DNA of 64,000 nucleotides, from positions 2,170,001-2,234,000 of the forward strand of contig NZ_CP087879.1 of assembly GCF_021442325.1 (NCBI RefSeq). The letters are read 5' to 3'. The notes under the pieces are model-generated. The model was not told the DNA's origin and ran no database searches. It was given only the letters and a program-made list of their open reading frames with translations. The position numbers were made by a program, and so were the translations under genes. Source of the DNA: Agromyces marinus (GTDB taxonomy: Bacteria; Actinomycetota; Actinomycetes; Actinomycetales; Microbacteriaceae). Positions 1 to 11,213 of this stretch are shown here, one piece after another (positions within the stretch are counted from its first letter, which is position 1; every line of letters starts with the position of its first letter).

Positions 1-522
1 CACCGCGACGCGCAGGTCCGAGACCTCGCGTCCCTTGGCCTTCGCGAGCGCCCGCAGGTTCTCGCCGATGGGCTTGCGGATGTCGACGACGCCGCGGCCC
101 GAGGCATCCGTCACGATCTTGTCCATGTAGAAGACGGATGACGCGTCGAGCATCGTTCCGCGATCGGCCACGGCGATGACCGACAGCGCGTTCTGCCGCC
201 CGGCAGCGGTCAGCGAGGTGCCGTCGATGGGGTCGACGGCGATGTCGCACGCGGGACCGCGGCCGTTGCCGACGTGCTCGCCGTTGAAGAGCATGGGCGC
301 CTCGTCCTTCTCGCCCTCGCCGATCACGACGACGCCGTCGAAGTCGACGGTGCTGAGGAACGCGCGCATCGCGTCGACCGCCGCGCGGTCGGCGCCGATC
401 TTGTCGCCGCGGCCGATCCAGGGGTAGGAGCGGATGGCGGCGGCCTCCGTCGCACGCACGAGCTCGAGCGCGATGTTGCGATCGGGGTGCTCGTGCATCA
501 GGTCGCTGTCCGTGCTCGCCAT
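1..522 (-). CDS. glpX: Class II fructose-1,6-bisphosphatase GlpX (C-terminus cut by window edge)
   Basis: Hydrolyses fructose 1,6-bisphosphate to fructose 6-phosphate in gluconeogenesis, in the cytoplasm. The 174 residues inside the window begin with ATG at 520-522, preceded by a GGAGG ribosome-binding site. They include the [11 protein letters not shown] and [13 protein letters not shown] stretches, which carry the metal- and substrate-binding acidic residues of the GlpX family. The 3' end lies beyond position 1, so roughly half the usual length of about 330 residues is seen. It is divergent from the aldolase gene, which uses the same sugar phosphate. Family assignment is firm. Confidence 0.95.
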   Translation of the reverse strand, partial: MASTDSDLMHEHPDRNIALELVRATEAAAIRSYPWIGRGDKIGADRAAVDAMRAFLSTVDFDGVVVIGEGEKDEAPMLFNGEHVGNGRGPACDIAVDPIDGTSLTAAGRQNALSVIAVADRGTMLDASSVFYMDKIVTDASGRGVVDIRKPIGENLRALAKAKGREVSDLRVAV

Positions 523-578
523 CGAGGGCCTCCTGGTGTGGGTCGTGTCCGCGCGGCTCTGCTGCCACCGCACGTTCG

Positions 579-584
579 AGCCTA
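579..584 (-). promoter_or_regulatory. Predicted -10 box for glpX
   Basis: TAGGCT on the minus strand, about 57 bases before the glpX start, leaving a leader of about 50 nt that carries the GGAGG site. No convincing -35 hexamer is seen. Inferred from sequence only. Confidence 0.45.
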
Positions 585-712
585 CTGAGGCGAGCTCGCC
601 GACGACGGGCCGGGGGCCTCCCGACGGGTGAAAGTTCGTGCGTTCTTATCGCCGGCGTCGAGTCCTCCGCGGCGGCATCCGTCACGTACCTGAGCCGTCC
701 TCGACGCGTCGC

Positions 713-718
713 TAGACT
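713..718 (+). promoter_or_regulatory. Predicted -10 box for the aldolase gene
   Basis: TAGACT lies about 38 bases before the aldolase ATG. Transcription would start near 725, giving a leader of about 30 nt that includes a GAAGGAG ribosome-binding site. The same TAGACT hexamer recurs before eno, mfd, nhaA, rplY and the AI-2E-type transporter gene. Confidence 0.5.
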
Positions 719-755
719 CGTGGGCGTTCCCACTTTCTTCCCGAAGGAGCAGGTC

Positions 756-1787
<1,032 letters not shown>

Positions 1788-1795
1788 GGCAGCGG

Positions 1796-2419
1796 ATGAC
1801 ACAGGACGAGGCCGCACGGAACGACGCGCAGGGGCAGCCGGCCGAGGGCGCCGCTCCCCCGCCGCGCGATGAGCGGCCTCGTCCGCGCTACGGCGAGTAC
1901 GCGCCGGAGGGCTGGTCGTGGACGCCGCCGGGTGACGAGCGGGCGGATGCCGCGGCATCCGCCCCGCCCCCACCGCCCGCACCGGCACCGGGCACCGCTC
2001 CCGGCCGACCGGCGACGCCGGACCCGGCGACGGCGACCGACCGGCCGCGGCGCCCGGTGGACCGCTTCATCACGATGGCACTGCTCGTGTTCGGCGCCTT
2101 CGGCGCGTGGAACACGTCGGTGAGCCTGCAGCAGCTGCCCGCCGCGATCCAGAACGTCTACACGCAGCAGGGCATCGGCACCTATGCGCCGCAGGCGTGG
2201 CTGCCGACGCTCGCGATCATCGGCACGGTGTTCATGCTCGCGCTCTACGCGGCGGTGCTGGGGTGGTCGATCGCACGGCTCCGGGCGCGCAAGGTGGCGT
2301 TCTGGGTGCCGCTCGCCGGCGGCGCGGTCGCGTTCCTCGCCACGATGGTGCTGACCTCGATCGTCTTCATGACCGACCCGACGTTCCAGGCGTACATCGC
2401 GGGCATGGCCGGCGGCTGA
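1796..2419 (+). CDS. Membrane protein with Pro/Ala-rich N-terminus (DUF6264-like)
   Basis: Unknown function. The 207-residue product has a hydrophilic N-terminal half with the motif RPRYGEYAPEGWSW (about 29-42), then a proline/alanine-rich linker. A membrane half follows with three predicted helices, roughly 92-110, 138-160 and 174-195. The YGEYAPEG motif resembles the actinobacterial DUF6264 group, recalled from family knowledge and not verified. It starts 8 bases after the aldolase stop with no strong ribosome-binding site, so co-transcription with fbaA is likely. It converges on ispH across 70 very GC-rich bases. Confidence 0.75.
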   Translation: MTQDEAARNDAQGQPAEGAAPPPRDERPRPRYGEYAPEGWSWTPPGDERADAAASAPPPPPAPAPGTAPGRPATPDPATATDRPRRPVDRFITMALLVFGAFGAWNTSVSLQQLPAAIQNVYTQQGIGTYAPQAWLPTLAIIGTVFMLALYAAVLGWSIARLRARKVAFWVPLAGGAVAFLATMVLTSIVFMTDPTFQAYIAGMAGG

Positions 2420-2489
2420 CGCGGCCGCGCGGGCGCACCGGGCGCGCGCAGCGCCCGCTCGGGCGCACCGGCGCGGGCGCGGCCTCGCC

Positions 2490-3560
2490 TCAGCGGGTCC
2501 GTCCGCCGAGCGCCCGCGCATCGCGGTTGCCCTGGAGGTCCTTGCGCAGTTCCTTCGGGAGCGAGAACATCAGGTCCTCCTCGGCCGTCTTGACGACCTC
2601 CACGTCGGCGAAGCCGGCGTCGGCGAGGTCGATGAGCACTTCCTGGACGAGGCCCTCGGGCACCGACGCACCGCTCGTGACGCCGATCGTGCGCACGCCG
2701 TCGAGCCACTCCTGGCGGATCTCGGTCGAGTAGTCGACCCGGTACGCCGCTTTCGCCCCGTACTCGAGCGCGACCTCGACGAGTCGGACGCTGTTGGAGG
2801 AGTTCGCCGAACCGACGACGATCACGAGATCGGCGTCCTGTGCGACCTTCTTGATCGCGACCTGGCGGTTCTGCGTGGCGTAGCAGATGTCGTCGGACGG
2901 CGGGTCCTGGAGGTTCGGGAACCGCTCGCGGAGCCGTCGCACGGTCTCCATCGTCTCGTCGACGCTGAGCGTCGTCTGCGAGAGCCACACGACCTTGTCG
3001 GGGTCGCGGACCTCGATGTTCGGCACGTCGTCCGGGCTGTTCACGAGCGTCACGTGGTCCGGAGCCTCGCCGGCGGTGCCCTCGACCTCCTCGTGGCCCT
3101 CGTGGCCGATGAGCAGGATCTCGTAGTCGTCGCGCGCGAAGCGCACGGCCTCGCGGTGCACCTTGGTCACGAGCGGGCAGGTCGCGTCGATCGCGTGCAG
3201 GCCGCGCTCGGACGCCTCGTTCACGACCGCGGGCGAGACGCCGTGGGCGCTGAAGACGACGTGCGCCCCCTCGGGGACCTCGTCGACCTCCTCGACGAAG
3301 ATCGCGCCGCGCTTCTCGAGTTCGGTCACGACGTGGATGTTGTGCACGATCTGCTTGCGCACGTAGACGGGCGCGCCGTAGTGGTCGAGCGCCTTCTCGA
3401 CCGCGATGACCGCACGGTCGACGCCCGCGCAGTACCCTCGGGGCGCCGCGAGGAGCACCCGCTTGCCCCCGTCCACGGGGATATCCTTGAGCCGGCCGCG
3501 CACGCTCGGGATCCGAGGCATGCCGAGGTCGATTCGCGGTGCATCCGTCAAGCTCGTCAC
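2490..3560 (-). CDS. ispH: 4-hydroxy-3-methylbut-2-enyl diphosphate reductase
   Basis: Last enzyme of the MEP isoprenoid pathway, an iron-sulfur reductase making IPP and DMAPP. The three cluster cysteines are visible in GYCAGVDRA (Cys44 from this start), DATCPLV and CYATQNRQ. So are the HNIHVV and HGVS histidines and the SANSSNS substrate-binding serines. The GTG at 3560 is preferred because TAGGAT ends 8 bases upstream, matching the leaderless pattern of many neighbours. An in-frame ATG at 3569 would overlap that box. It is divergent from xseA, the same neighbourhood as in other actinobacteria. The protein is 356 residues. Confidence 0.95.
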   Translation of the reverse strand: MTSLTDAPRIDLGMPRIPSVRGRLKDIPVDGGKRVLLAAPRGYCAGVDRAVIAVEKALDHYGAPVYVRKQIVHNIHVVTELEKRGAIFVEEVDEVPEGAHVVFSAHGVSPAVVNEASERGLHAIDATCPLVTKVHREAVRFARDDYEILLIGHEGHEEVEGTAGEAPDHVTLVNSPDDVPNIEVRDPDKVVWLSQTTLSVDETMETVRRLRERFPNLQDPPSDDICYATQNRQVAIKKVAQDADLVIVVGSANSSNSVRLVEVALEYGAKAAYRVDYSTEIRQEWLDGVRTIGVTSGASVPEGLVQEVLIDLADAGFADVEVVKTAEEDLMFSLPKELRKDLQGNRDARALGGRTR

Positions 3561-3567
3561 GGATGCC

Positions 3568-3573
3568 ATCCTA
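3568..3573 (-). promoter_or_regulatory. Leaderless -10 box for ispH
   Basis: TAGGAT followed by 7 bases and a GTG start. The box overlaps the alternative ATG at 3569, which argues against that start if this promoter is used. Confidence 0.5.
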
Positions 3574-3606
3574 CGCGGGCGGTGATGACGAGCCGCTGGG
3601 AGGCGC

Positions 3607-4830
3607 ATGGCCGAGGGACCCACGACCCGCGAGACCCCCTGGGCCGTCGCCACGCTGTCGGGCAAGCTCAAGGAGTACCTCGACCGGCTCGGCACCGTCT
3701 GGGTCGAGGGCGAGATCACCCAGTGGGGCGTCTCGGCCGGCAACGTCTACGGCAAGCTCAAGGACCTCGAAGCGGATGCCACGGTGTCCTTCACCGTCTG
3801 GTCGTCGACGCGTGCCAAGCTCACCGAGCAGTTCAAGGCCGGCGACCACGTCGTGGCCCTGTTCAAGCCGAACTGGTGGGTCAAGGGCGGCTCACTCACG
3901 ATGCAGGTCTTCGACCTCCGGCACGTCGGCATCGGCGACCTCCTCGAGCGGCTCGAACGACTTCGTGCGACGCTCGCGGCCGAGGGGCTCTTCGCGCCCG
4001 AACGCAAGCGACGGCTGCCGTTCCTTCCCGGCGTCGTGGGGCTCGTGACGGCCCAGGGCAGCGACGCCGAACAGGACGTGCTGCGCAACGCGCGCCTGCG
4101 CTGGCCCGCCGTGGAGTTCCGCACCGCGTACGCCGCCGTCCAGGGTGACCGGTGCCCGCCCGAGGTGGTCGCGGCCATCCGGCGGCTCGACGCCGACCCC
4201 GAGGTCGAGGTCATCATCGTCGCGCGCGGCGGCGGCGACTTCCAGAACCTGCTGGGCTTCAGCGACGAGCGCGTCGTGCGGGCGGCGTCCGCGGCATCCA
4301 CCCCGATCGTCAGCGCGATCGGCCACGAGGCCGATCGGCCGCTGCTCGACGAGGTCGCCGACCTGCGTGCGTCGACGCCGACGGATGCCGCCAAGCGCGT
4401 CGTGCCGGACGTCGCCGAGGAACTGGTCCGCGTCGGGCAGGCGCGCACGCGACTGCGCATGCGCGTGACGACGCTGATCGGCCATGAGATCGATCGGCTG
4501 GGCCACCTGCGATCGCGGCCCGCACTCGCGGACCCGGCGTGGATGGTCGAGCGACGCTCGGAGGAGATCACGCGGTGGGTGGCGCGGGGTGCGGAGCTCG
4601 CCGACCGGGCGATCGAGCGGGCGCACGTGCGCACCGTCGAACTGCGGTCGCAGCTGCGCGCGCTCTCGCCGCTCGCGACCCTGCAGCGCGGGTACGCGAT
4701 CGTCCAGCGCGAGCACGACGGCGTCCTGACCGACCCGGAGCAGGCGCCCGAGGGCACCGCGCTGCGCATCACGCTCGCGGGCGGCCGACTGTCGGCCAGC
4801 TCGCGGGGAACGGTCGGCGACGGCGAATAG
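3607..4830 (+). CDS. xseA: Exodeoxyribonuclease VII large subunit
   Basis: Catalytic subunit of exonuclease VII, which degrades single-stranded DNA from both ends together with XseB. The 407-residue protein has the N-terminal OB-fold (about 15-110: [25 protein letters not shown]). The catalytic domain contains [31 protein letters not shown] and [12 protein letters not shown] coiled-coil region ends in [11 protein letters not shown]. The ATG follows GGGAGG with good spacing. Its stop codon is one base from the possible ATG of xseB, so the subunits are probably co-expressed. Confidence 0.96.
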   Translation: MAEGPTTRETPWAVATLSGKLKEYLDRLGTVWVEGEITQWGVSAGNVYGKLKDLEADATVSFTVWSSTRAKLTEQFKAGDHVVALFKPNWWVKGGSLTMQVFDLRHVGIGDLLERLERLRATLAAEGLFAPERKRRLPFLPGVVGLVTAQGSDAEQDVLRNARLRWPAVEFRTAYAAVQGDRCPPEVVAAIRRLDADPEVEVIIVARGGGDFQNLLGFSDERVVRAASAASTPIVSAIGHEADRPLLDEVADLRASTPTDAAKRVVPDVAEELVRVGQARTRLRMRVTTLIGHEIDRLGHLRSRPALADPAWMVERRSEEITRWVARGAELADRAIERAHVRTVELRSQLRALSPLATLQRGYAIVQREHDGVLTDPEQAPEGTALRITLAGGRLSASSRGTVGDGE

Positions 4831-4833
4831 AAT
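4828..4833 (+). promoter_or_regulatory. Possible internal leaderless promoter for xseB
   Basis: TAGAAT overlaps the xseA stop codon and sits 7 bases before the ATG at 4841, the same geometry as other leaderless starts here. xseB could therefore be expressed apart from xseA. Confidence 0.4.
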
Positions 4834-4840
4834 GCCAGCC

Positions 4841-5095
4841 ATGCCCTCCCCCTCCACGGATGTCGCCGAGCTCAGCTACGAGCAGGCCCGCGACGAGCTC
4901 GTCCACGTCGTCGCCGAGCTCGAGCAGGGCTCCGCGACGCTCGAGCAGTCCCTCGCGCTGTGGGAGCGCGGCGAAGCGCTCGCGCAGCGTTGCGAGGAAT
5001 GGCTCGTGGGCGCGAAGGCGCGCCTCGATGCGGCTCGCGCCGGCGCGGTCGGGGCGGATGCCGCGGGCGCGTCGGCCGGAACGGACGACGCCTGA
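4841..5095 (+). CDS. xseB: Exodeoxyribonuclease VII small subunit
   Basis: Small helical partner of XseA. The 84-residue product has the family pattern [40 protein letters not shown]-terminal alanine-rich tail makes it slightly longer than many homologues. An ATG at 4832 is equally in frame and would add three residues. 4841 is preferred for its distance from the TAGAAT box and the family-like N-terminus. The stop shares its last base with the start of the next gene (TGATG), which suggests translational coupling. Confidence 0.92.
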   Translation: MPSPSTDVAELSYEQARDELVHVVAELEQGSATLEQSLALWERGEALAQRCEEWLVGAKARLDAARAGAVGADAAGASAGTDDA

Positions 5096-5736
5096 TGGCC
5101 GCACGCGCCCCGCGGGTCGTCGCCGAGCTCGGCCGCCCGGAGACCCCTGAGGAGACGGCGGCGCGCCGGGCCGACGCCTCGCGCAAGCACCGCCAGCGCC
5201 AGACCCTGCGCAACCTCCTCGGCTCGCTCGTGGCGACCGTCGCGGGCGTCGCCCTCATCGTGCTGCTCGTGCCGCGCAGCGATACGCCGATCGAGCGCGA
5301 CGTCGACGTCGCGGCCGTCGCCGAGCAGGCCCAGGCCGGCATCGAACCCGAGCTGGCCGTCCCCGACCTGCCCGACAGCTGGCGCTCGAACGCCGCCGAA
5401 CTGCGCCAGCGGGAGTCCGACGGGATCACCGCGTGGTACGCGGGGTACCTCACGCCGGGCGACGAGTACGCGGGCTTCTACCAGGGCCTGGGGGCGAACC
5501 CGACCTGGACGGCCGACCTGCTCAAGAACACCATCGCCACGGGCGTCGTCACGATCGACGGCGTCGAGTGGACCGTGTACGACAACCGCGAGACCGACGC
5601 CGATGTCGGAAATGCGCGCTACGGCCTCGTCACCGAGGCGGGCGAGAGCACGTTCGTGCTGCTCGGCACCGCCTCCCCCGAGGAGTTCGAGACCCTGGCC
5701 GGCGCGATCGCGCCGACCGTCGCCGCGCAGCGATGA
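5095..5736 (+). CDS. DUF4245 family single-pass membrane protein
   Basis: Function not established. The 213-residue product has an N-terminal cytoplasmic part, one membrane helix at about 44-60 ([19 protein letters not shown]) and an extracytoplasmic domain. That domain holds the family pattern [32 protein letters not shown] and [21 protein letters not shown]4245 genes are found beside xseBA, fum and glpX in many actinobacteria, as here. The start codon overlaps the xseB stop by one base. The next gene begins 11 bases after its stop. Confidence 0.88.
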   Translation: MAARAPRVVAELGRPETPEETAARRADASRKHRQRQTLRNLLGSLVATVAGVALIVLLVPRSDTPIERDVDVAAVAEQAQAGIEPELAVPDLPDSWRSNAAELRQRESDGITAWYAGYLTPGDEYAGFYQGLGANPTWTADLLKNTIATGVVTIDGVEWTVYDNRETDADVGNARYGLVTEAGESTFVLLGTASPEEFETLAGAIAPTVAAQR

Positions 5737-5747
5737 GAGGAGCGGCC

Positions 5748-6401
5748 GTGAGCCGACCCGAGACCCCCCGCCCGAGCACCCCCGCCGAAGCCTGGAGCGC
5801 ACTCCGGGCCGGCAACGAGCGCTTCATCACCGGTGCGCCGCAGCATCCGCGACAGGACGTCGAGCGCCGGCACGAACTCGCCGACCACCAGAAGCCGCTC
5901 GTCGCGGTCTTCGGCTGCAGCGACTCGCGCCTCGCGGCCGAGATCATCTTCGACATCGGTCTCGGCGACGCGTTCGTCGTGCGCAACGCCGGCCAGGTCG
6001 CGTCGGACTCGGCGATCGGCTCGCTCGAGTACGCGGTCGGCGTGCTCGAGGTCCCGCTGATCCTCGTCCTCGGGCACGACAGCTGCGGGGCCGTGCGCGC
6101 GGCGATCGATTCGCAGGGCGACGAGGCCGCACCGCTTCCCGCGCACATCCAGGGACTCGTCGACGGGATCGTCCCGGCCGTGCGCAAGGTCTGGGGTTCG
6201 CCGGACGGCCCGATCGACACCGCCGGCATCGACGCGGGCTTCGTCGGCCGCGAGCACCTCCGGAACACCGTGGGCGAGCTGCTCGAGCGTTCCGAGCTCA
6301 TCAGCGACGCGATCGCAGCGGGTACGCTGGCTGTCGTCGGCGCGAACTACCGGCTGGCCGAGGGCCGCGCCGAGACCGATATCGTCGTCGGTCGCATCTG
6401 A
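5748..6401 (+). CDS. Beta-class carbonic anhydrase
   Basis: Interconverts carbon dioxide and bicarbonate. The 217-residue protein shows the zinc site in CSDSR (Cys57, Asp59) and GHDSCGA (His110, Cys113), with Arg61 of the Asp-Arg dyad. The GTG at 5748 is chosen because GAGAGGAG lies 5 bases upstream. An ATG at 5733 in the same frame overlaps the DUF4245 stop and lacks a site. It lies between DUF4245 and fumarase, where bicarbonate supply to anaplerotic reactions is a plausible link but not shown. Stand-alone beta-CA rather than a SulP fusion. Confidence 0.94.
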   Translation: MSRPETPRPSTPAEAWSALRAGNERFITGAPQHPRQDVERRHELADHQKPLVAVFGCSDSRLAAEIIFDIGLGDAFVVRNAGQVASDSAIGSLEYAVGVLEVPLILVLGHDSCGAVRAAIDSQGDEAAPLPAHIQGLVDGIVPAVRKVWGSPDGPIDTAGIDAGFVGREHLRNTVGELLERSELISDAIAAGTLAVVGANYRLAEGRAETDIVVGRI

Positions 6402-6457
6402 CGCCTCAGGCGACGCCGCCTCCGGCGTGCCGCAGTTCCAATCGAAGGGGAGCAACC

Positions 6458-7870
6458 GTGGTGGACAACGCCGCCGAGTACCGGATCGAACACGACACGA
6501 TGGGCGAGGTGCGCGTTCCCGCGGCCGCGCTCTACCGTGCGCAGACGCAACGGGCGGTCGAGAACTTCCCGATCTCCGGCACCGGACTCGAGCCCGCGCA
6601 GATCTCGGCGCTCGCCCGGATCAAGAAGTCCGCGGCGCTCGCGAACGCCCGGCTCGGCGTGCTCGACGCGCAGCTCGCGCAAGCGATCGCCGACGCGGCC
6701 GACGAGGTCATCGCGGGAACCCACGGATTCGCCGAGCACTTCCCGGTCGACGTGTTCCAGACCGGCTCGGGCACCTCGTCGAACATGAACATGAACGAGG
6801 TCCTCGCGACCATCGCGACGCAGAAGCTCGGCAGCGCGGTGCACCCGAACGACCACGTGAACGCGTCGCAGTCCTCGAACGACGTCTTCCCGACATCCGT
6901 GCACATCGCCGTCACCGCCGCCCTCATCGACGACCTCGTCCCCGCACTCGACCACCTCGCGGTCGCGCTCGAGGCGAAGGCCGAGGCATGGGCGGGCGTG
7001 GTCAAGGCCGGCCGGACCCACCTCATGGACGCCACCCCGGTGACCCTCGGCCAGGAGTTCGGCGGCTACGCCCGCCAGGTCCGCCTCGGCATCGAGCGGG
7101 TCCGCAGCGCGCTGCCCCGCGTGGCGGAGGTTCCGCTCGGCGGCACCGCCGTCGGCACGGGCATCAACACGCCGGCCGGGTTCCCGCAGCTGGTCATCGA
7201 GCTCCTCCAGCAGGAGACCGAGCTGCCCATCACCGAGGCGGCCGACCACTTCGAGGCGCAGGCCAACCGCGACGGCCTCGTCGACGCGTCGGGCGCGCTG
7301 CGCACCATCGCCGTGAGCATCACGAAGATCTGCAACGACCTGCGGTGGATGGGGTCGGGCCCGAACACGGGTCTCGGCGAACTGCTCATCCCCGACCTGC
7401 AGCCGGGCTCGTCGATCATGCCCGGCAAGGTCAACCCCGTCGTGCCCGAGGCGGTCCTCATGGTCGCCTCGCGGGTCATCGGCAACGACGCGACGGTCGC
7501 CTGGGCGGGCGCGTCGGGCTCGTTCGAGCTCAACGTGCAGATCCCGGTGATGGGCACGGCCCTGCTCGAGTCGATCCGCCTGCTGTCGAACTCGGTGCGC
7601 GTGCTCGCCGACAAGACCGTCGACGGGCTCGAGGCCAACCTCGAGCGCACGACCGCCCTCGCGGGCATGTCGCCCTCGATCGTGACGCCGCTGAACAAGC
7701 TCATCGGCTACGAGGCCGCGGCGAAGATCGCGAAGCACTCGGTCGCCAAGGGCATCACGGTCCGCGAGGCCGTCATCGACCTCGGCTACGTCGAGCGGGG
7801 CGAGCTCACCGAGGCGCAGCTCGACGCCGCACTCGACCTGCTCTCGATGACCCGCCCGACCCAGGCGTAG
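6458..7870 (+). CDS. fumC: Class II fumarate hydratase
   Basis: TCA-cycle enzyme interconverting fumarate and (S)-malate, a cytoplasmic homotetramer with no iron-sulfur cluster. The 470-residue protein carries the superfamily signature [11 protein letters not shown]. It also has [28 protein letters not shown] and [12 protein letters not shown], which form the composite active site. Two GTG codons in a row (6458, 6461) could start it. The GAAGGGGA site upstream suits either. It is the last gene of a plus-strand run from xseA and is followed by an inverted repeat. Confidence 0.95.
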   Translation: MVDNAAEYRIEHDTMGEVRVPAAALYRAQTQRAVENFPISGTGLEPAQISALARIKKSAALANARLGVLDAQLAQAIADAADEVIAGTHGFAEHFPVDVFQTGSGTSSNMNMNEVLATIATQKLGSAVHPNDHVNASQSSNDVFPTSVHIAVTAALIDDLVPALDHLAVALEAKAEAWAGVVKAGRTHLMDATPVTLGQEFGGYARQVRLGIERVRSALPRVAEVPLGGTAVGTGINTPAGFPQLVIELLQQETELPITEAADHFEAQANRDGLVDASGALRTIAVSITKICNDLRWMGSGPNTGLGELLIPDLQPGSSIMPGKVNPVVPEAVLMVASRVIGNDATVAWAGASGSFELNVQIPVMGTALLESIRLLSNSVRVLADKTVDGLEANLERTTALAGMSPSIVTPLNKLIGYEAAAKIAKHSVAKGITVREAVIDLGYVERGELTEAQLDAALDLLSMTRPTQA

Positions 7871-7961
7871 CCCCCGCGCGGCGCGCCCGCGCGCCGCGCC
7901 CCACGCGCTGCGCCCACCTGCCCGCCCGCCCGCTCCCGCGCGCGCCGCACCCTGCGCCGAT

Positions 7962-8003
7962 CTGCGCCACTTCGCCGCCCTGCGCACACGTGAAGTGGCG
8001 CAG
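7962..8003. repeat. Perfect 12-bp inverted repeat after fumC
   Basis: CTGCGCCACTTC (7962-7973) and GAAGTGGCGCAG (7992-8003) are exact reverse complements around an 18-base loop. A third partial copy, GAAGTGGCGC, follows at 8012-8021. The gap lies between convergent genes. It may act as a transcription barrier, but it has no U-tract, and the extra arm suggests a small intergenic repeat. Confidence 0.75.
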
Positions 8004-8055
8004 CCGGCGCCGAAGTGGCGCGAACCGCGGGCGCGGGCGGGGCGTGGACCTCTGT

Positions 8056-8988
8056 TCAGGCGGACGACGCGCCCGAACGGCGCGGAGGCGCGGGGATCAG
8101 CCGAACGGCGGCGGCGATCCCCGCGGCGACCCAGACGACGGCGAGCAGCGCCCCGGTGCCCGCGGCATCCCCGCCGGAGGTCATGAAGGCATCGGCGATC
8201 GAAATCCCCATGCCGAATCCGGCGACCCAGACGCTCAGTCCGACTCCCGCGACGGCCACGAGCGCAGTGCGGGCGATGCGCCGGGCGTCCAGCCGGACGA
8301 GCACCCCGCGCCGTCCGGCGAGCGCGACCGCGACGAACACGAGGGCGAGCATCACCCACCCCGACGCCCACACCGCGACCAGCGTCGCGGGCCACGCCGG
8401 CGACTCCCCCCGTGCGACCATCGTGGCGTACAGGTCGGCGAGCGGCACGCCCGGCACCTTCGCGAGCGGGTTCCACACGAGCACGTGGAGCACTCCCGCG
8501 GCCGTCGCGCCGAGGACGGCGAGCGCCGAGAGCAGTGCCGTGAGACGGAGACCGACCCGGCCCGGGATCCCGGGCCGGGTCGCCCGCGCCGCAGGATCAG
8601 GGTCGGTCGGCCAACCCGCGGCGACGACGAGCACGATCCACCCGAGGACGAGCCCGGCCGCGAGCACGGTGACGAACCCGGCGAACAGCACCGCCCCTGC
8701 CGCCACCGGCACCCCGAGTGCGATCGCGCAGATCACGACACCGCGCACCACGGGAGGTCGGGATCGCGCCGAGCGGGCGGCTACGATGCAGCACCCGGCG
8801 ACACCGACCGCGCCGAGCGTCGCGGCGAGCGCGATCGCCACGACCCGTATGGCGGAGCCGACCGAGGAATCGAATCCCGCGGTCAGGAACACCCCGACCA
8901 GCAGCAGCGCCGCGGTCGCGAGCGCGGTCAGCGCCCACCGCCCTCCGCCGCCCACGCCGAACCTGCCGGCCGCGGGTGCGCTGTTCAT
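8056..8988 (-). CDS. Polytopic membrane protein of unknown function
   Basis: I do not recognise the family. The 310-residue protein has about eight hydrophobic helices, for example near 19-39, 45-68, 80-122 (two helices), 147-170, 200-223, 238-262 and 272-295, with no evident catalytic motif. It is the third gene of a tight minus-strand group. Its ATG lies 4 bases after the methyltransferase stop, so it is probably translated by coupling with that gene and with phoH2. A transporter or signalling role cannot be chosen from sequence alone. Confidence 0.8.
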   Translation of the reverse strand: MNSAPAAGRFGVGGGGRWALTALATAALLLVGVFLTAGFDSSVGSAIRVVAIALAATLGAVGVAGCCIVAARSARSRPPVVRGVVICAIALGVPVAAGAVLFAGFVTVLAAGLVLGWIVLVVAAGWPTDPDPAARATRPGIPGRVGLRLTALLSALAVLGATAAGVLHVLVWNPLAKVPGVPLADLYATMVARGESPAWPATLVAVWASGWVMLALVFVAVALAGRRGVLVRLDARRIARTALVAVAGVGLSVWVAGFGMGISIADAFMTSGGDAAGTGALLAVVWVAAGIAAAVRLIPAPPRRSGASSA

Positions 8989-8992
8989 GAGA

Positions 8993-9631
8993 TCACCGTA
9001 CCGAGGTGGCGCCCGGAACGAGCCGGAACAGGTAGGCGAACGCCGGGCGCGTGTACGCGATCCCTCGTCCGCTCCTGCGGATGAGTTCCGGATCCGCAGC
9101 CGACGGGTTCACCGGCACGAGATAGCGATCCAGCTCGCGGCGAACCACTCGGTACCTGCCGTCCCGCTGATCGACGGCGGCGACGATCTCGAGGTCGGGA
9201 TCGAGTGCGGCGATGCTCGCGTCGCCGTGGCTGGAGTTCGCCAGGAGCAGGCCGCCGGGCGAGAGATGGCGGCGGCAGTGCTCCCACACCGGCCCCGCGT
9301 ACAGCGAGATCAGCAGATCGTACGCGGCGTCGGCGAGCGGAAGCGGATCCGTGTAGTCCGCGTGGAGGAACCTCACCTCCCGCCGATGCGACGGGTCGGA
9401 GTCGAGCTCCGCCGCCACGCGATCCGCGTCGGCGAAGTAGCGCGCCGCTCGCCGATCGATGTCGACGTACGTGACCGAGTCGATGGCGGTCGACGGCGAC
9501 AGATCGAGGTACGAACCGGGATACAGCGCGTGCCGGATCGGCCAGGTCTCGGCGATCGCTGCGAACAGCTGGGATCGATCGCCGATCGACTCGCGGTACG
9601 AGGTCCACGACGGTGCGGGCCGTCCGGGCAT
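8993..9631 (-). CDS. Class I SAM-dependent methyltransferase-like protein
   Basis: The 212-residue protein has a methyltransferase-like layout. There is a motif I region with GSYLDLSPS in place of the glycine-rich loop, VTYVDIDRRA as the acidic second strand, VRFLHADYTDPLPL, AYDLLISLYAG and HLSPGGLLLANSS. Motif I lacks the usual GxGxG, so binding of SAM is likely but unproven. The substrate is unknown. The start ATG is 2 bases after the phoH2 stop and there is no separate ribosome-binding site, so translation should be coupled to phoH2. Only 4 bases separate it from the next membrane gene. Confidence 0.75.
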   Translation of the reverse strand: MPGRPAPSWTSYRESIGDRSQLFAAIAETWPIRHALYPGSYLDLSPSTAIDSVTYVDIDRRAARYFADADRVAAELDSDPSHRREVRFLHADYTDPLPLADAAYDLLISLYAGPVWEHCRRHLSPGGLLLANSSHGDASIAALDPDLEIVAAVDQRDGRYRVVRRELDRYLVPVNPSAADPELIRRSGRGIAYTRPAFAYLFRLVPGATSVR

Positions 9632-9633
9632 CC

Positions 9634-11022
9634 CTACGCGAGCTCGGCCCCGTCGAGCATCTCGCTCACGAGCGCCGCGATCGCCGAGCGCTCGCTCCGC
9701 GTGAGCGTGATGTGCGCGAAGAGCGGATGCCCCTTGAGCGTCTCGATCACGCTCGCGACCCCGTCGTGCCGGCCGACGCGAAGGTTGTCGCGCTGCGCGA
9801 CGTCGTGGGTGAGCACGACGCGCGAGTTCTGGCCGACGCGGCTGAGCACCGTGAGCAGCACGTTCCGCTCGAGCGACTGCGCCTCGTCGACGATCACGTA
9901 GGCGTCGTGGAGCGACCGCCCGCGGATGTGGGTCAGCGGCAGCACCTCGAGGATGCCGCGGTCGACGACCTCGTCGAGCACGTTGTCGGACACGAGCGCG
10001 CCGAGCGTGTCGAACACCGCCTGCGCCCACGGGTTCATCTTCTCGCCCTGGTCGCCCGGGAGGTACCCGAGCTCCTGCCCGCCGACGGCGTACAGCGGGC
10101 GGAACACCATGATCTTCTTGTGCTGACGCCGCTCGAGCACGGCCTCGAGTCCGGCGCACAGCGCGAGCGCCGACTTGCCGGTGCCCGCGCGCCCGCCGAG
10201 CGAGACGATGCCGACCTCCTGGTCGAGCAGGAGGTCGATCGCGAGGCGCTGCTCGGCCGAGCGCCCGTGCACGCCGAACGCGTCGCGGTCGCCGCGCACG
10301 AGCCGCACCTCGTCGCGTCCGACGACGCGCGCGAGCGCGGAGCCGCGATCGGAGTGGATGACCAGGCCCGTGTTCACCGGCATCCCCTCGACCTCGGCGG
10401 TCGTGAGTCGTTCGTGCTCGTAGAGGTCGGCCATCTCGTTCGAGCCGAGCGTGAGCTCGGCCATGCCCGTCCAGCCAGAGTCCACCGCGAGTTCGGCCCG
10501 GTACTCCTGCGCGTCGAGGCCGATCGACGCGGCCTTGATGCGCAGCGGCAGGTCCTTGGAGACGACCGTCACCGCGAGCCCGTCGTTGGCGAGGTTCAAC
10601 GCGCACGCCAGGATGCGGGAGTCGTTGTCGTTGATCTGCAGTCCGCTCGGCAGCACCGACATGCTCGAGTGGTTCAGCTCGACCCGCAGCGAACCACCGT
10701 CGCCGACCGGGATCGGGAAGTCGAGTCGTTCGTGCTGCACGCGCAGGTCGTCGAGCAGCCGCAGCGCGGCGCGCGCGAAGTAGCCGATCTCCGAGTCGTT
10801 CCGCTTGGCCTCGAGCTCGGTGATGACGACCACCGGCAGCACGACGGCGTGCTCGGCGAATCGGAACAGGGCGCGCGGGTCCGACAGCAGCACCGACGTG
10901 TCGAGCACGTAGGTGCGTTCGGCCTGCGCGGCGCCCCCGGGGGCCGACTCGTCGGGATGCCGCGCGTGCGACGTCTCCGACTCGAGGGGACCGAGGGGCT
11001 TGATGGGATCGACAGAGGTCAC
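9634..11022 (-). CDS. PhoH2: PIN endoribonuclease fused to PhoH ATPase
   Basis: RNA-unwinding and RNA-cleaving protein. The 462-residue product starts with a PIN domain (about 37-170) with acidic residues in [10 protein letters not shown] (Asp41), ITELEAKR (Glu70) and NDNDSRIL (Asp134). The PhoH ATPase domain carries Walker A GRAGTGKS at 277-284 and Walker [11 protein letters not shown]. The GTG start at 11022 is preceded by AGGAGC at good spacing. It leads an operon with the methyltransferase and a membrane protein. PhoH2 also lies near fum and glpX in mycobacteria. Domain identity is firm; the biological targets are unknown. Confidence 0.93.
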   Translation of the reverse strand: MTSVDPIKPLGPLESETSHARHPDESAPGGAAQAERTYVLDTSVLLSDPRALFRFAEHAVVLPVVVITELEAKRNDSEIGYFARAALRLLDDLRVQHERLDFPIPVGDGGSLRVELNHSSMSVLPSGLQINDNDSRILACALNLANDGLAVTVVSKDLPLRIKAASIGLDAQEYRAELAVDSGWTGMAELTLGSNEMADLYEHERLTTAEVEGMPVNTGLVIHSDRGSALARVVGRDEVRLVRGDRDAFGVHGRSAEQRLAIDLLLDQEVGIVSLGGRAGTGKSALALCAGLEAVLERRQHKKIMVFRPLYAVGGQELGYLPGDQGEKMNPWAQAVFDTLGALVSDNVLDEVVDRGILEVLPLTHIRGRSLHDAYVIVDEAQSLERNVLLTVLSRVGQNSRVVLTHDVAQRDNLRVGRHDGVASVIETLKGHPLFAHITLTRSERSAIAALVSEMLDGAELA

Positions 11023-11213
11023 GACCGCTCCTGCCCCGAGCTCTCGCTCGGCTCACGCGCCGGCCGGCGATCCTCCCACGAGCGGTTCACGAGCCGACTC
11101 GATCAGGCGACTTGCCCGATGCCCTGACGGTACGTCCGCCCGGCGACATCCGTCGGCGCGACACGCGGCGCGACATCCGCTGTTCACCGGAGAACCCGGC
11201 CCGCCCCGGCGCC

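Noticed and set aside
2420-2489. Terminator between the DUF6264-like gene and ispH
   Set aside because: The 70 bases are so GC-rich that many weak stems can be drawn; none is clearly better than chance and no T-run follows.
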